A DNA stretch of 64,000 nucleotides from Alentia gelatinosa (GCA_950022655.1 OX465582.1:96300704-96364703), one strand, 5' to 3'. Counted from the stretch's first letter, positions 32,071-43,676 are shown. A program made the numbers and translations. The notes: generated by a model from the letters alone, not told the origin.

Positions 32071-33428
32071 GATAGAATTTGTGCACCCTGCCCCCCTCTA
32101 CTTAAATAGGTGTCAATGTGAATGTCAATATGTTTTCCCACATGAAAACGCCCATGAGCCTGGTGGGACTGGGAGCTTATCATTGGACCAAGAACCGACT
32201 GGTGCAACTGTCACAACAAGTAACAGCCCCAGTCTCATGAGTTGTAAGACATTACAGAAGCAGAACACGGCTAGTCTTTTGACAAGGCATGATAGATGGT
32301 GACGTTAATGATGACGCCCTGTGAGATACCGGGGACGGCTACAGAGAGTGCAATAATGGCTCTGGTACTGTTGGTGGGCATAGAGGCCAGACAAAGGATA
32401 GAAGATGTATCGCTGTATATCCGCGGGAATAGAGATGGGATAGTGATACTTTTATTGTGGAGGGCTATTTGCGGGTCATGTGACCAGGGGTTATGCCTGG
32501 TATTAATCAAGTCCATCCTGTTGTTAGCTAAAGGTGCACTCGGTACCACATGCAAGTTACATATAGGCCTACACATGTTTAGTATACGTGAAATAACATC
32601 ACTTAAAGATTCGTATGGTATTGTGAATGTGTTAACACTCTGTTGTGCAAAACATATTTCATTGTTTTTATTATTCAAAAGCTTTATCAAGCAATCATGA
32701 TATACTCATTATAGAGTTTCACAATTTGATCATGCAGGTCTTTGCTACAACAAAGCCGAGTTAAGGATGCCATATCAGTATTGTCTTTTAGCAGTCGCTG
32801 GTTTTCATATGACTACCATATAAAACATATATATCTTGTAAAGCACAATATAAGATTTTAGCCATGACAGAAAACTGAAGATTTTAGTACATTAAACATT
32901 CATTATCATTTCTACGAGCCAGAAACAAGATTATTTTATCTAAATCTCTAATGATCCATGACCATATCTTTCTAAATGTTGTTTCAAAATATGTTAATTC
33001 CAGCTATTGATATACTCTACCTGGAAGTAGACCTGTACGTATTAAGTAGGTTAATTGGCAGTATTTGGGAGGTAGATAGTTGGATAAATTGGAGTTAATT
33101 GGCGATACTATTGTTAGCAGAACCTAGGACGTGTTTTTGTGAACTGGTGGCAATACTTCATAAATACGGGAAGAAACCCACAATTAGACTTGTTGTTGAC
33201 AGCTACTCTAACTGGTATGCAACGAATGAAATGACATATCCTTTACCTCCAATATTATACATCCTTCTTTTATCCATCCTTTATATGCATTTTGTATAAC
33301 ATTCGCTTTATTTTGTATCACATTTTCTCATTGTGTTTCTGTATTGTGTTTCATTGACTCTTCCTTATTTACAAATCACTGATAGATTACCCCAATCATT
33401 AGTTGAAAGTAAACTGTAAGCTGTCTGA
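32071..33428. other. No supported gene
   Basis: Two long frames overlap on opposite strands (plus 32296-32700, 134 codons; minus 32271-32690, 139 codons). Neither shows a known domain, so at most one is real and I cannot choose. The rest is AT-rich. Confidence 0.4.
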
Positions 33429-33779
33429 AATAAAACTATCAAAATACGGAATTGTGACGACTCATCGCACCAACAATATAGATCCGAGCTCTTTGCCGTC
33501 CAAAGTTTCAATATTCATATGGTTGCTGTTATTGAAAGTATGACTTTAATACAAAGGTACAGCTCGCTATCACAAAAAAGGGAGCAAGCTAGCATTGATA
33601 AAATAACTGAATGTTACATCACTAAATTTCTGTCAAAGGAAAGGGGAGGTGATATATCCACAGAAGACTATCCACAAATATTACTTAGTATTGATGATTT
33701 TGTTATATTATGTGAAATGGACTATCCTTGTGGAAAACTACGCAGACATATTGAAGGAAACACATATGTTGGAAAATAA
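33429..33779 (+). CDS. Unrecognised coding-like exon or retrocopy
   Basis: Open from 33429 to TAA 33777-33779; the first ATG is at 33519 (86 codons). The peptide is rich in Lys, Glu, Asp, Ser and Ile and looks like a soluble protein: SLSQKREQASIDKITECY, then SKERGGDISTEDYPQ and FVILCEMDYPCGKLRRHIEG. I do not recognise the family. AATAAA lies only 12 bases after the stop, followed by an A run near 33817. This fits a terminal exon with a very short UTR or a processed retrocopy. Possible splice acceptors (CAACAATATAG, CCGTCCAAAG) lie upstream of the ATG. No other exon was found. Confidence 0.35.
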   Translation, partial: NKTIKIRNCDDSSHQQYRSELFAVQSFNIHMVAVIESMTLIQRYSSLSQKREQASIDKITECYITKFLSKERGGDISTEDYPQILLSIDDFVILCEMDYPCGKLRRHIEGNTYVGK

Positions 33780-33829
33780 GATCTGATGTGAAATAAAGAA
33801 AGAGCTTACTCAATACAAAAAAAAATGCA

Positions 33830-34580
33830 CATCCGAAAGATTTCTTTGTGTCTTTTCTGTTTTTCATTGTCCACTCGACCTAGTTGCGTTTATATGACGA
33901 CGTCTGTGTGTGACACTCCACCTGACGCTGCAGAGAGATGGAAAGAAGAACAGGAAAACTACACTGGCTGCCAGAGATATACTACGAGAGCTCTGGTTTG
34001 CTTAAGTCCATGGACACCTTGACCCACTACAGGAAATTGTCTGTTAAGTGCTGGTTCCACCAAGACAATGCATTTGCCATGTTATATCTTTTTATATCTT
34101 ACAGTGTCGCGATATGTCGTACCTCCTTTGCTGCGATACGTCGCACGCGATGATATATGTACTTCTTCATGATGTCATGTATATATTTTATTGCTCCACC
34201 ACCGCAGCGCCTCAAGATCTATTGCCGACATATCGCAGCGTAATGCAATCTATTGAGGCAAAAATGCAGCGAATGTGCATAACCAGACCAATGCATCGTG
34301 GTAAATATGCACGCGATTATTCAAAACCTAGCACGATTTAGCAAGACAACCACTTACTGACAAATTCCGCTATATAGATATATCTTGTGTGTTGGTGGAA
34401 GAAGCACTTAACTAACTGCCAGACTTTTAGTACTGCATGGAGAGTGTGTTATTCCATAATCTCGAAGCCAATTGCCCATTTTCTTATCTCCTTTCCTGTG
34501 TATCTTTTTCTAGCTATATATACATGTAAATATGTCCTATTTAGTATTTCTCCTTTTAGGACCTACATGGAACAAAGTAA
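33830..34580. other. No gene seen
   Basis: Overlapping short plus-strand frames (65-97 codons) without motif. Several near-palindromic CGATATGTCG / CGATACGTCG words at 34110-34240. Confidence 0.45.
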
Positions 34581-34877
34581 AAAAGAAACCAACAAGTTTT
34601 GGTCAAAGTCGTCGTTCTCCATGAGTTTGATACGGTGTTATATGAACGAGGCGACAGCCGAGTAAATATCATGTAGCATTCAAACGAGTTGGAGAATGGC
34701 TTCCTTGACCAAAACGAGTTGTTTTCTGTATTTATCTCACCCCAGTACACACTAAAAGAATAGACAACACACAGGATATATAAATCATGGAGAACGGACT
34801 ACAATACTTGTAGGGGCATGCAAAACGAGTTCCCAATAATTAATAAGCCTATGGACATGTATTCAGGGGTGAGACAA
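34581..34877 (+). mobile_element. Two-stem-loop element, copy D
   Basis: Left arm AACAAGTTTTGGTCAAAG pairs with CTTGACCAAAACGAGTTG. Tip ATGAACGAGGCGACAGCCGAG. The second box runs TTTATCTCACCCC to GGGGTGAGACAA and contains AATAAGCCTATGG. Arm sequence unlike any other copy. Confidence 0.85.
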
Positions 34878-35285
34878 TACCTGGTTTGAGACGTACATCG
34901 CAGATACCGCATCAGACTGAACACGACCAACCTCTTAATGGCAACAGCGTGGAGATAGAGATGGTGGCCAATCTACAGGAGAACCAACCATATTGATCGG
35001 TGATCAAATACAGGCTTGCGGTGCCCTCTAGAGCCTCGGCTCGAAGATGCAAGGCATTCTGCAGTGGGCGAAGGTGCAAGGTCAACAGGTGACCTTGAGG
35101 TCAGGTGACTGACGTTGGAGGCCATATGGCGCTGACAGATGCTCTTCGTGTCGGTTGGAGCCCACCTCTTTAACTGACCGGAAACGACCTGCCCCTTATC
35201 CTCACTGTTGGCGTGATGGTTCCCGACAGATGACGGGTTTGAAATAGGGTAAACAGACATTGATGGCTTTCGACAGGGAACTCAT

Positions 35286-35812
35286 TAAAGGCATATCGGA
35301 CAATTTGGCCTGAAAATTTAGAACCCATGAAAATTTCTAGAAAATTCAATATGATGATCTCTAAGTGTTGTGAAACACGTATCTAACTTAAAAATTGGGG
35401 GGAACCGTGCTTGTGTTTTTTTATCTAGAGATCAATATCATGATTATATTACAATAGAATATATAGAAATTCTAAAAAGTTGATTTTTACATAGTAAAAT
35501 CCATGTAATTTTCTCCAAACTTTCACAGACTATAGTAAATGCACAGTACTATACATATAGATTTTAGAATATATAGGTCACCGTCCTTATTTTTGAAGAA
35601 ATTGAAGAAAACCATATTTTTTCAATACATTTCCAATCTGAATTTGTGTAAATTGATCTATTATACCTATGATACGTGGATAAATTAGACAAAACGTTTA
35701 ATGTACACATTTGGCATTAAAATGAAACACAAGGTACCAATTTTTACAGGTAATTGACAATATTGAAAAATCACCAGGTGGGGCCACTGTAAATTGTCCG
35801 ATATGCCTTTAA
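35286..35812. mobile_element. MITE with GGCATATCGGACAATTT ends, intact copy
   Basis: Terminal repeats TAAAGGCATATCGGACAATT and its reverse at 35790-35812, about 22 bp. About 527 bp, AT-rich, non-coding. Homologous copies: 44930-45701 (interrupted), 30101-30323 (partial) and the one split by the PLE. Confidence 0.88.
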
Positions 35813-36164
35813 ATCTAATCTTGAAAAGTTTGTTAATCACGATGTAGGTACGACAGTGAGTACTGAAAGTCTGAAAGATATTTGACAGGAGAACCAGAAG
35901 CAATTATAAAACCCTGCAAGTCGCATATATTTACTGTAACTCACATTCCAGCCAGGACGCTGTAGGTAGGTACACTTTCCACAGTTCGTGATGACCTGAA
36001 TTTATGATCAAATGTTAGTCTTTTCATCCAGCATCTGTTTTTACCAAACCGTAATGCGATACCCAATGTATGTTCCTGACCCTGTCAGTCTGTATGTCAG
36101 ACAAATATCATTTGGAGGGGATGGCTATGGATGGGTCTCTTTCCCTTTCTCTGGAATAGCTACG

Positions 36165-36600
36165 GTTTGAGTGCTATGTAGCTAGGTCTGTCCCATCAGA
36201 TACTTCAAGTGCCATAGAGGCTGGTCTGTCCCATCACATATGGAAGTTCCAATGCTATACAGTCAGGTCTGTGCCATCAGATCTGACAGTTTGGAATATG
36301 CATGCATTGTAAAGTTAAAGTGGTAGCCGAGAAGTGAGCCAGAACAAGCAGGGTCCTGAATGTGCCTAGCTGGTCAGTAGAGGTCGATAGGGAGTGGTTG
36401 TGGGAGGGGAGGGGGTGTGGCTATTATGGCATGACTGAGTCAAGTGACATCAGGCTCAGAGTGTTATGAATGGGTGAATGGAGTAAAAGTGGTTTGTCAG
36501 GTATGTGCCAAGATTGAATACCAAGTCTGTGCCATCAGATTTGAGAGTCTGAATACAGCACAGTAAGGTCTGTCCTGTCAGATTTGGAACTGTATATAAC
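36165..36600 (+). repeat. Diverged repeats of about 50-60 bp
   Basis: GGTCTGTCCCATCAGAT (or GTGCCATCAGAT) recurs at about 36186, 36230, 36267, 36525 and 36567, each followed by TTTGAGAGTCTGAAT-like sequence. A 200-bp unrelated stretch splits the array. Confidence 0.75.
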
Positions 36601-37077
36601 ACATCTAGCCATTATTATCATTTAATAGTTTCCCTTCCTATTTTTAGGAACCAAATCGGTAGTGGGGTAGGGGATATGGTTAGGCTGGATACTAGGCTCC
36701 TGACCATTTTACCAGGACTTTATAGTTGGCACATGGTTAGTGAAGGTTTAGTTGTGTTTTTGCATCAAACAGAAAGTTTATATGACCAAGCTAACCTTTA
36801 TGCTTCATCTCAGACAAAGCTATGCATGAATAGAAAAATGGCATGGTTTCGCCTTGACAAAAATTAGTGTAAATGATCATATTAGGATGTGTCCCTGATA
36901 TGTGCATGCCAGATAGAATGTATATTTTTTGTACAAGTGGCGCCATCATAGTCTTCTATCCCGGAATTAACCTTACCAAGGTTAATCACGAAAGTCACGA
37001 AAGTCAGGATTAAATTGGAGAAAATAGACCCTCTTCACACTGGCGCCATCTTGTAATGGCCGACAAGTAGGTTGCAT
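36601..37077. other. No gene seen
   Basis: A 63-codon frame at 36676-36867 shows no motif. Confidence 0.5.
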
Positions 37078-38144
37078 CAGAACGAGGCGATATGCTCTGA
37101 CCTGTAGCACCCACACTGCAGCAAGCACCTAATACTATAATGATAAAAATATAAACCGTTCTGGCTTCATGAATAATCGGCCAAATTTTATTTTTAAAGC
37201 AATGTTAGAAAGCTTAGACCTAGGCCTATCGGTTGGTATTTATATGATATAACTGTCTTATGGATAAGATTTCCTGTCATGGAATGAATATCGGAATTGT
37301 TTTGGTAAAAAACATTAAAATATGTTACTTTCCTTTTTCAAAGCGATTTAATGAAAAATCTACTGCGATGACATATAGAAATAAGCATCATACCCTCTTA
37401 GGCATTTCAAGACGATTAAAATGATACCAATATCACCAGGTTGTGATAGATATTTCCTGAGATAATGGAACATTGGGTCTGACACTATTAGATTATGTGA
37501 GGCACTATATGTACCTTGGAACAAAAAGCTTTTTTTCTAACTTGAAAAAATGTGACTTGCTCTGGCTTTGTGTATAACAGGCCGATCTTTATAAATAAGG
37601 CATTGTTAGAAAGCTAAGACTCTGGTCTATTTGTTGGTATACATATCCTATACCTATGCCTTGGCTATGATTTCCCATGATAGCTTCAAAACTTAGAATT
37701 TTGCTGACAAATTCCCAAGTTTCCTGACAATTAACTAATGCAATATTAGTCCATTATCTCAGGAAATATTTATCACAACCTGGTAATATTGGTATCATTT
37801 TAATTGTCTTGACATTCCTAAGAAGATAGGATGTTTATTTCTATAGGTCATCGCGATAGATTTTTCATTAAATCACTGTGAAAGCAGGAAGGTAACATGT
37901 TTGTGGGTTTTTCCCCCTAAACAATTCTGTTGTTCAATCTATGACAGAAAATCATATACATAACACAGGTATATCATATATATACCAACAGATAGGCCTA
38001 AGTCTCAGCTTTCTAACAATGTTTTAATTGTAAAATTCGGCCATATATTTATGACAGAAGAACAATTTATATTTTCATTATTATAGTGGTATTAGGCACT
38101 TGCTGCAGTGTTGGCTTCACTCTGACAGTGCTCGCCTCGTTCTG
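37078..38144. mobile_element. 1.07-kb foldback element
   Basis: CAGAACGAGGCGATATGCTC at the left end pairs with GCTCGCCTCGTTCTG at the right. Arms of about 350-400 bp stay complementary inward (TGCAGCAAGCACCTAATACT with AGTGGTATTAGGCACTTGC; TTTCCTGAGATAATGG with CCATTATCTCAGGAAA). The spacer holds a third, direct copy of part of the arm (GCATTGTTAGAAAGCTAAGA at 37600 versus 37202). No coding capacity. Confidence 0.88.
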
Positions 38145-38277
38145 GGGTGCGGAAATTTCGCTGGTGTGCGGCTGGTCCTTTATAAAATACATAGAACCAG
38201 CGAAACCCGTTATCACGGCGATCGTCGCGCCACGCTTATGTGCAAGTGGTGAATAGAATCAAATAGTTTTTTTTTGT

Positions 38278-38294
38278 GGGGGGGGGGGGGGGGG
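38278..38294 (+). repeat. Poly-G tract (17 G)
   Basis: Preceded by a T run. Counterpart of the C tracts at 1338 and 57371. Confidence 0.93.
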
Positions 38295-39894
38295 ATAGGA
38301 GGGGGTGTGCGGTTAACAACGAGCATAGCTCTGAATCTATCACCAATTTAGGAATCTTGAAACGACTGATAATGCACGACGCTCATTTGATCCTCCAACT
38401 CAGAACCTTAATCTATCTCCCTTGCTTTGTGTCATTTAGACATTTGTTATCTGTTTCCCTTTCCATAATTCTATGGGTATAAGAAAGGTTGAATCATCCT
38501 CATCCAATTATTATATTTGACAAATAAATATAGACCTCCTTGTAATTATATTCCATTCTAAATTCAATTTTCCTACAACAGTTTGAATGATTGAATAAGA
38601 ATAAATGAATCTTTTTGAGAATGCCTGGAGGCAACTCTCGCCCCCTCAATTGTTTGTCTGTATCAATGATAGCGTTAAATCACGGACCTAAATTTAAGTC
38701 TGTAGTTTTTTGTTTTTTGGGTGTTTTTTTTTATCATCTTTTCACAAACAGTTCTGCGCGCAGACAGATCTTCCACTGCAGTGCAGTAACTCTTATATAA
38801 TACAAGGTAGTACAATTAGATCATTTATAACAAAATATTGATGGTGATGATGCGTACCACCATCAATATTTTGTCACAAATTATCTAATTATAGTTAAAT
38901 ATATCAGTTCATTAATCTTCGTCTCCGTTCCTTGTTGGCCCCCACACAGTGACATTGCAGTTTCTATCTCATTACGCACTACACTTTTGACCCTGTCCAA
39001 TATTGGATTCCGTATTCAAACTCGCACGCACTTTGTCCCGTGAGTCCTGCTGCCCACTTCCGGTCACGTGCAGGTCACGTGACGTATTGGGCGTCCCTGC
39101 TCCTCCTGTGTGTCTATTCTTAATGGAGGACGCCCATTAAATCACCCCCACTATTAGTGGGAAGGGCATTAAGGTCGATCCTCTTGAGTTGGTAGAAGGT
39201 GGGTGGAGAGGTCAGCTTGATCGATAGGCGATGTTCAAATAAAGCACGTGGTAACGACCTGTTGATTGCCCCACTCAACTTTATGCCCGTATCCGCGTTT
39301 CCTTTTAGCTTACTCATCATGTCTGTGTGTGTGTTGTGATTCAGGAATAAAGCGAAATATCGTATTTCATCGTGCAGGTATCTATAGCCGCACAGACGAT
39401 TATTGTGAGATTCCTTTAAGGATTGTTTCAGAGTTCATACTCAAGTCTCCTTAAGAAGATCCTCATGTCTACTCATATTCTGTTTACAGATTTATATAGA
39501 CTCGCTGGCTGTAATACGATCTCATTGTAAGGTTTTGTCTATTTCAAAGTCACCTTCATCTCTATATGTGCATTAGAGTGGATATTGGGATCGTTGCTGT
39601 AAACAGCTTTTTGTTGAAATGATAATTTGCCCAACTGTAAATCCCATTCAAACTTTCATAAACATATTTTAGTATTTCAAAATTGTTTAAATAGAAAGTA
39701 CAAGGGAGCAACACAATTTGTTTGCCCATGAATTATCAAGTCATAGGCGATGGGAGAAGGTCATCCATAAAGTACATAAGTAGCATGGGGGAAGACCAAA
39801 TGCATCCAAAGGTTTTCCGTACGCATACATACGCACAATATTGAAAAAATTACAATATCATGCAGAAGTATTATTTAAGCAGTGTTGTATGGTG
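38295..39894. other. No supported gene
   Basis: A small inverted pair TACCACCATCAATATTTTGT / ACAAAATATTGATGGTG lies at 38826-38875. A minus frame at 39120-39320 (66 codons) is open but unrecognised. Confidence 0.45.
39065..39081 (+). promoter_or_regulatory. Paired CACGTG E-boxes
   Basis: Two perfect E-box palindromes 11 bp apart (39065-39070, 39076-39081), each within GGTCACGTG. No transcription unit adjoins them, so this may be chance. Confidence 0.25.
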
Positions 39895-40362
39895 TGTAGG
39901 GTGTGTAGGCTGCTGGGAGTGGTGAGTAGGCATGTTTGTAGGTGGGTAGAGGCTGATTGCAAGTTGGTGGGTGGGTAGGTAGGTCGATGGGTAGGCAGGT
40001 TTGTGGGTGAGCAGACTGGTGGGTAGACAGGTTTATGGATAAGCAGCTTGGTGGGTGAGCAGATGGTGGGTAGGCAGATTGATAAGGAGGAAGGTTGTAA
40101 TGTGAGTTGTATGCAAGTTGATGGGTAGGCAGATTGGTGGGTCAGCAGACTGATTAGTAGGGAGATTGGTGGGTGAACAGACTGGTTTGTAGGCAGGTTG
40201 ATAGGTAGGCAGATTGATGGATAGGCAGGTTAGAATATGAGCATTGAGTAATATGAGTAGTGGGTAGGACAGTTGATGGGTAGGCAGGTTGTTGGGTAGG
40301 CAGGTTGGTGGATGAACAGACTGGTGGGTAGGTAGGTTTGTAGGTGAGTAGACTGGTGGGTG
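39895..40362 (+). repeat. GGTGGGTAGGCAGGTT minisatellite array
   Basis: Units of 16-20 bp, GGTGGGTAGGCAGGTT alternating with GGTGGGTGAGCAGACT. Same motif as 12585-13155. Confidence 0.88.
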
Positions 40363-40784
40363 GTATGGGATGAACCTGAGAGTTTACGCATGTATAATTT
40401 TAGCGTAGATAGGGCACTGCAGGTATAGATATACCCAGCATATTGGACGTTCTTCTAGGCCTGGCATCTGTACAGTAGATGAAACGCTTAATTACTCTTA
40501 TTTACGCCACTATCCGATTATTCTGGTTGCTGTTCGTGTAAGGGGTCTGTTGGTGGACAATGTGTATATAGGGGACTGTAGGTACACCTATTTACACTAA
40601 TGTAGACATCACATTGGTGCACTGTCTATGCACAACGTCTAATACAGGCATTATATGTATAGATACACCTCGAACATGTCATCTACATATATGGGCATAT
40701 ATACACGTATATGAAAACATAAGTAGATAACTCTATACGACCATCTACCCTTGGTGTATATTGATATATCTTCATGTTCATCCT

Positions 40785-41110
40785 GTGTAGGCAGACCCGT
40801 GAGTAGGCAGGTTGTTGGGTATGCAGGTTGATGAGTGTGTAAGTAGTTGGATGGGCAAATTGGTTGGTAGGCAGATTGGTGAGGTGAGCAGATTGGTGGG
40901 TAGGTAGACTGGTGAGCAGGCAGATTGGTGAGTACATGCAGGTTGGTGTGTGATCATACTGGTGGGTAGGTAGGTTGGTGTATGAGCATACTGGTGGGTA
41001 GGCAGGCTGGTGTATGTGCAGATTGGTAAAAGACTGGTGGGTTGGCAGGTTGGAAAGTGAGAAAACTGGTGGGAAGTCAAATTGGAATGTGAGCAGGCTG
41101 GTGGGTGTGG
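40785..41110 (+). repeat. GGTGGGTAGGCAGGTT minisatellite array
   Basis: Same motif again, 420 bp downstream of the previous array, with GAGCATACTGGTGGGTAGG variants. A 225-codon minus frame that covers it is a by-product of the repeat (Pro-Thr-His-Gln tandem). Confidence 0.88.
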
Positions 41111-41365
41111 CAGTCAATATCTTATTCAAAGAAAAATAAAACATGATGTGATTCCTGACTATGGACATTCTCGATCCTGTAGGCACTGCCACCCACCACC
41201 CTGCCCGCCTGGAATGGGTTAATACCACATTTTGAGGGAGGGGTTCATAAAATGTATATACACAATGGAACTGGGAGGGGCGGGGGGTCACTGAAAAGTG
41301 TATTCTGTGCAATAGGGGAGGTAGGGGGAGGGTCGATTTTCCCCAAAATTGTGCATACATGATTT

Positions 41366-42620
41366 ATGGATGGCCCAGCCCCTAACACAGACTTGGAAGA
41401 AGTGACCAATATAATCAAGGTAATGGATACTGGAAAAAGCACCGGTATTGAATATCTAAACTCATCCTTTATAAAAACAAAAAAAAGGAATTCTTTTATT
41501 GGATATCTCAACTTGGTTCGAATTACGAACCAAATTATATCTCAGATTTTCTCAAAAGCCAAAAAATTAGGTACAATTACATCTCTGCCCAAAGAAGGAA
41601 ACGTAATAGATCCTGCAAACTGGAGACCAATTACCGTTCTTTTATTCATATCAGAGATCATTGAAAAAGCTATTCATAATAGAATTGTTCAACGTCTATT
41701 AGAAAATAGATTAATTCATGATTTTCAATTTACGATGCACTAGACGATAGCGAAATAGTTCTAGGAATTTGTTTCAATCTAAAGAAAGGATTCGATTGTG
41801 TAGATCATAGAAAACTTTCTTTTCTTTAAACCCTATTTCTTCAAATTTCTTGTAATAAAACTACATGTATATCTTAACTAACAGATTTTCTTGATGGCCG
41901 ATAACAGTGTAGGTCTACTTAAGGTAAAATGAAAAATTCGAACTACAGAGAAATCAATTTTGGAGTTCCGCAAGGGTCCATTCTAGGACCGATTTTGTTT
42001 ATCTACGTAAATAATATAATGAATTCAAACTTAAACTCAAGAGATAATATTATGCGCTGATTACTTCTATATGTATTATCGTAAAACTGGGTGAGGTTTA
42101 ATCTTGGCCACCGTATTCCACGACTGGAGTTTGGCATAGTGACTTCATGAGGCGAAGCCGAGTGAAGTCTGGAGCCAAAACTTCAAGAGTGGAATGCGGT
42201 GGCCAAGATTAAAACGAATCGGGTTTTGATTTTATCCTACCCTGTCTCCTCGATTTTGGAATATTACGTGATAACAATGCTGTATGCCACTAGTGGCATA
42301 TAAAACTCTGTATGCCAGTCAGCGTGGCATACGGAAATCCAATGTTAAGCCTATGGGATTTTATTTTAGGGGTAGGATAAATGGAAAAGACTTCATTGAA
42401 GTTATAAATCAATATTAACTTTGACAATTTAGTAAATGGATCACCATGAATTGATTAACTCCGAATTATGAAAAGACAAAATTAATATGGTTTTCGTACA
42501 GAAAAACGAACAGCAGAACGAAGAATTTATGTCAACAACAATAAACTGGAGTCAGTAGATTCCTTTAAATACCTTGGCATCATAATAGACAATGAGTTAA
42601 AATTCCAAAAACAATATTCA
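41366..42620 (+). pseudogene. Decayed LINE reverse transcriptase, interrupted by a two-stem-loop element
   Basis: Frame from ATG 41366 to 41743 carries IIKVMDTGKSTGIEYLNSSF, SLPKEGNVIDPANWRPITVL and a KAIHNRIVQRL block, i.e. RT domains 1-3 of a non-LTR element. Further relics follow in shifted frames: NLKKGFDCVDHRK near 41780, NFGVPQGSILGPILF at 41950-42005 and an ADYFY where YADD is expected near 42058. Copy B (42081-42380) is inserted here. RT homology resumes at 42560-42600 (FKYLGIIIDNELKFQ). Many frameshifts; older than the LINE at 16.4-19.8 kb and of a different family. Confidence 0.8.
42081..42380 (+). mobile_element. Two-stem-loop element, copy B (most regular)
   Basis: First hairpin: GGTTTAATCTTGGCCACCG pairs with CGGTGGCCAAGATTAAAAC, and the outer GTAAAACTGGG with CGGGTTTTGAT. 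Tip TTCATGAGGCGAAGCCGAG closed by TGAAGTC. Second box TTTATCCTACCC to GGGTAGGATAA with an internal GTATGCC/GGCATAC hairpin and CCAATGTTAAGCCTATGG. It interrupts a LINE relic, so it moved after that LINE died. Confidence 0.9.
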
Positions 42621-43048
42621 TGTGCGTCATAATCACACTCTAATATCGCTGCCATATTGAATTGATTTTTATGGGTCGTCTTACAGGCTCTGGTCGCACC
42701 ACTGTTGGAAGCCTGTAGATGTGCTGGCCGTGCAGTGTTGCGTTATTCCACCAGTCGTCACCCCTGAGAGGAATATCATATGACAGCGAGTGTGATTCGG
42801 CCGCACTGCATGGAGTTGTCCCCCTGCATTAACTGCCATATAAGGAATAGAGTAGACCCAGAAGCCAATGACTGCATTCGGAGCAGACCACAACCTTCAC
42901 CCTGACCTCTTTACATGATATTTATAGTGCCTTGGGATGGTTCTACAGTCTATAGTTGACCTAAAATCTAGTGGGCCACAACCACCCTCTGCATATGAAT
43001 ATTGCGGGCGATATCGACGTCAGATGGGCGCCGCCGATGCCCTAAAAC
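42621..43048. other. No supported gene
   Basis: A minus frame at 42681-42893 (70 codons) and the plus strand are both open over the GC-richer part; no motif recognised. Confidence 0.4.
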
Positions 43049-43358
43049 CACCCCTATCATAAGTTCTCACACTCTCATTCTTATTTTGCACAAGGTTCTC
43101 ACTGCACTCTATGGGAGAAAAATTCTTAAATGAACTAGGCTTAGAGAATTGAGAATCCACCGGCACACAGTATTCCCGCTAGGTGGCATCACTGAGATTA
43201 TAGGAATCTTTGGTTGCATTGATGTACGTCTTTAGCACAGGAGGCCAGCCACTGGATTCTAAAGGCTCTAAGCCTAGCCCACCAAGAATTATTCTCCATA
43301 TAGCGTAGTGAGAGTACAGAATATGACTTAGAGAGTGTGAGATCTTATAAGAAGGGTG
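43049..43358. mobile_element. hAT-like MITE, copy 2, with 8-bp target duplication
   Basis: Starts CACCCCTATCATAAG and ends CTTATAAGAAGGGTG. CCTAAAAC flanks both sides (43041-43048 and 43359-43366). An 8-bp duplication is the hallmark of hAT transposition. Whole-length homology to 11906-12217. Confidence 0.9.
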
Positions 43359-43389
43359 CCTAAAACACCTCAATCGTCTTAATAGAATA

Positions 43390-43455
43390 CAGTAAACCCC
43401 GCTATGGGGACGACCCTCCGTTCCGAGCAAAGTGCACCCTTAAGCGGGGTTTTCA
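43390..43455. mobile_element. Pogo/Tc1-like palindromic MITE, copy 2
   Basis: TA then CAGTAAACCCCGC at the left, GCGGGGTTTTCAG at the right, and GACCCTCCGTTCCGAGCAAAG in the middle (reverse orientation relative to copy 1). Internally deleted. Confidence 0.7.
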
Positions 43456-43561
43456 GTTCGTTGATGGATATATTATCAACGTGTATAGGCCTACAGGTAG
43501 TACTATGATAGAGAGACACTGATATAACCATACAGGCATCATCTTAAAATTGGAGTTCTTC

Positions 43562-43676
43562 CCTCAGATATAGAGACAGATATAACCAGACCTGTCCATG
43601 AAGACTGGAATGCCAGGAGTCAGATTCTCGTGCACAGAAAAACAAAAGCTTGTTTTCCTTTTTTGTAGGTCAATAC
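43562..43676 (+). repeat. Dispersed repeat, copy 2 (pair with 26763-26877)
   Basis: GAGACAGATATAACCAGACC through TTTTTTGTAGGTC, homologous to 26763-26877. Confidence 0.75.

Noticed and set aside
32271..32700. Opposite-strand frames of 139 and 134 codons
   Set aside because: They overlap almost fully, so at most one could be real. The minus product has NST and NVT sequons but no domain; not enough to call.
40683..41360. 225-codon minus-strand frame rich in Pro, Thr, His and Gln
   Set aside because: Covers the minisatellite at 40785-41110. The repeats (LPTHQ, CLLTSLPTHQS) are tandem-repeat translation with no signal peptide or domain.
42681..42893. 70-codon minus frame with several cysteines and aromatics
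   Set aside because: Both strands are open over the GC-richer segment, no signal peptide or splice context, and it adjoins a LINE relic.
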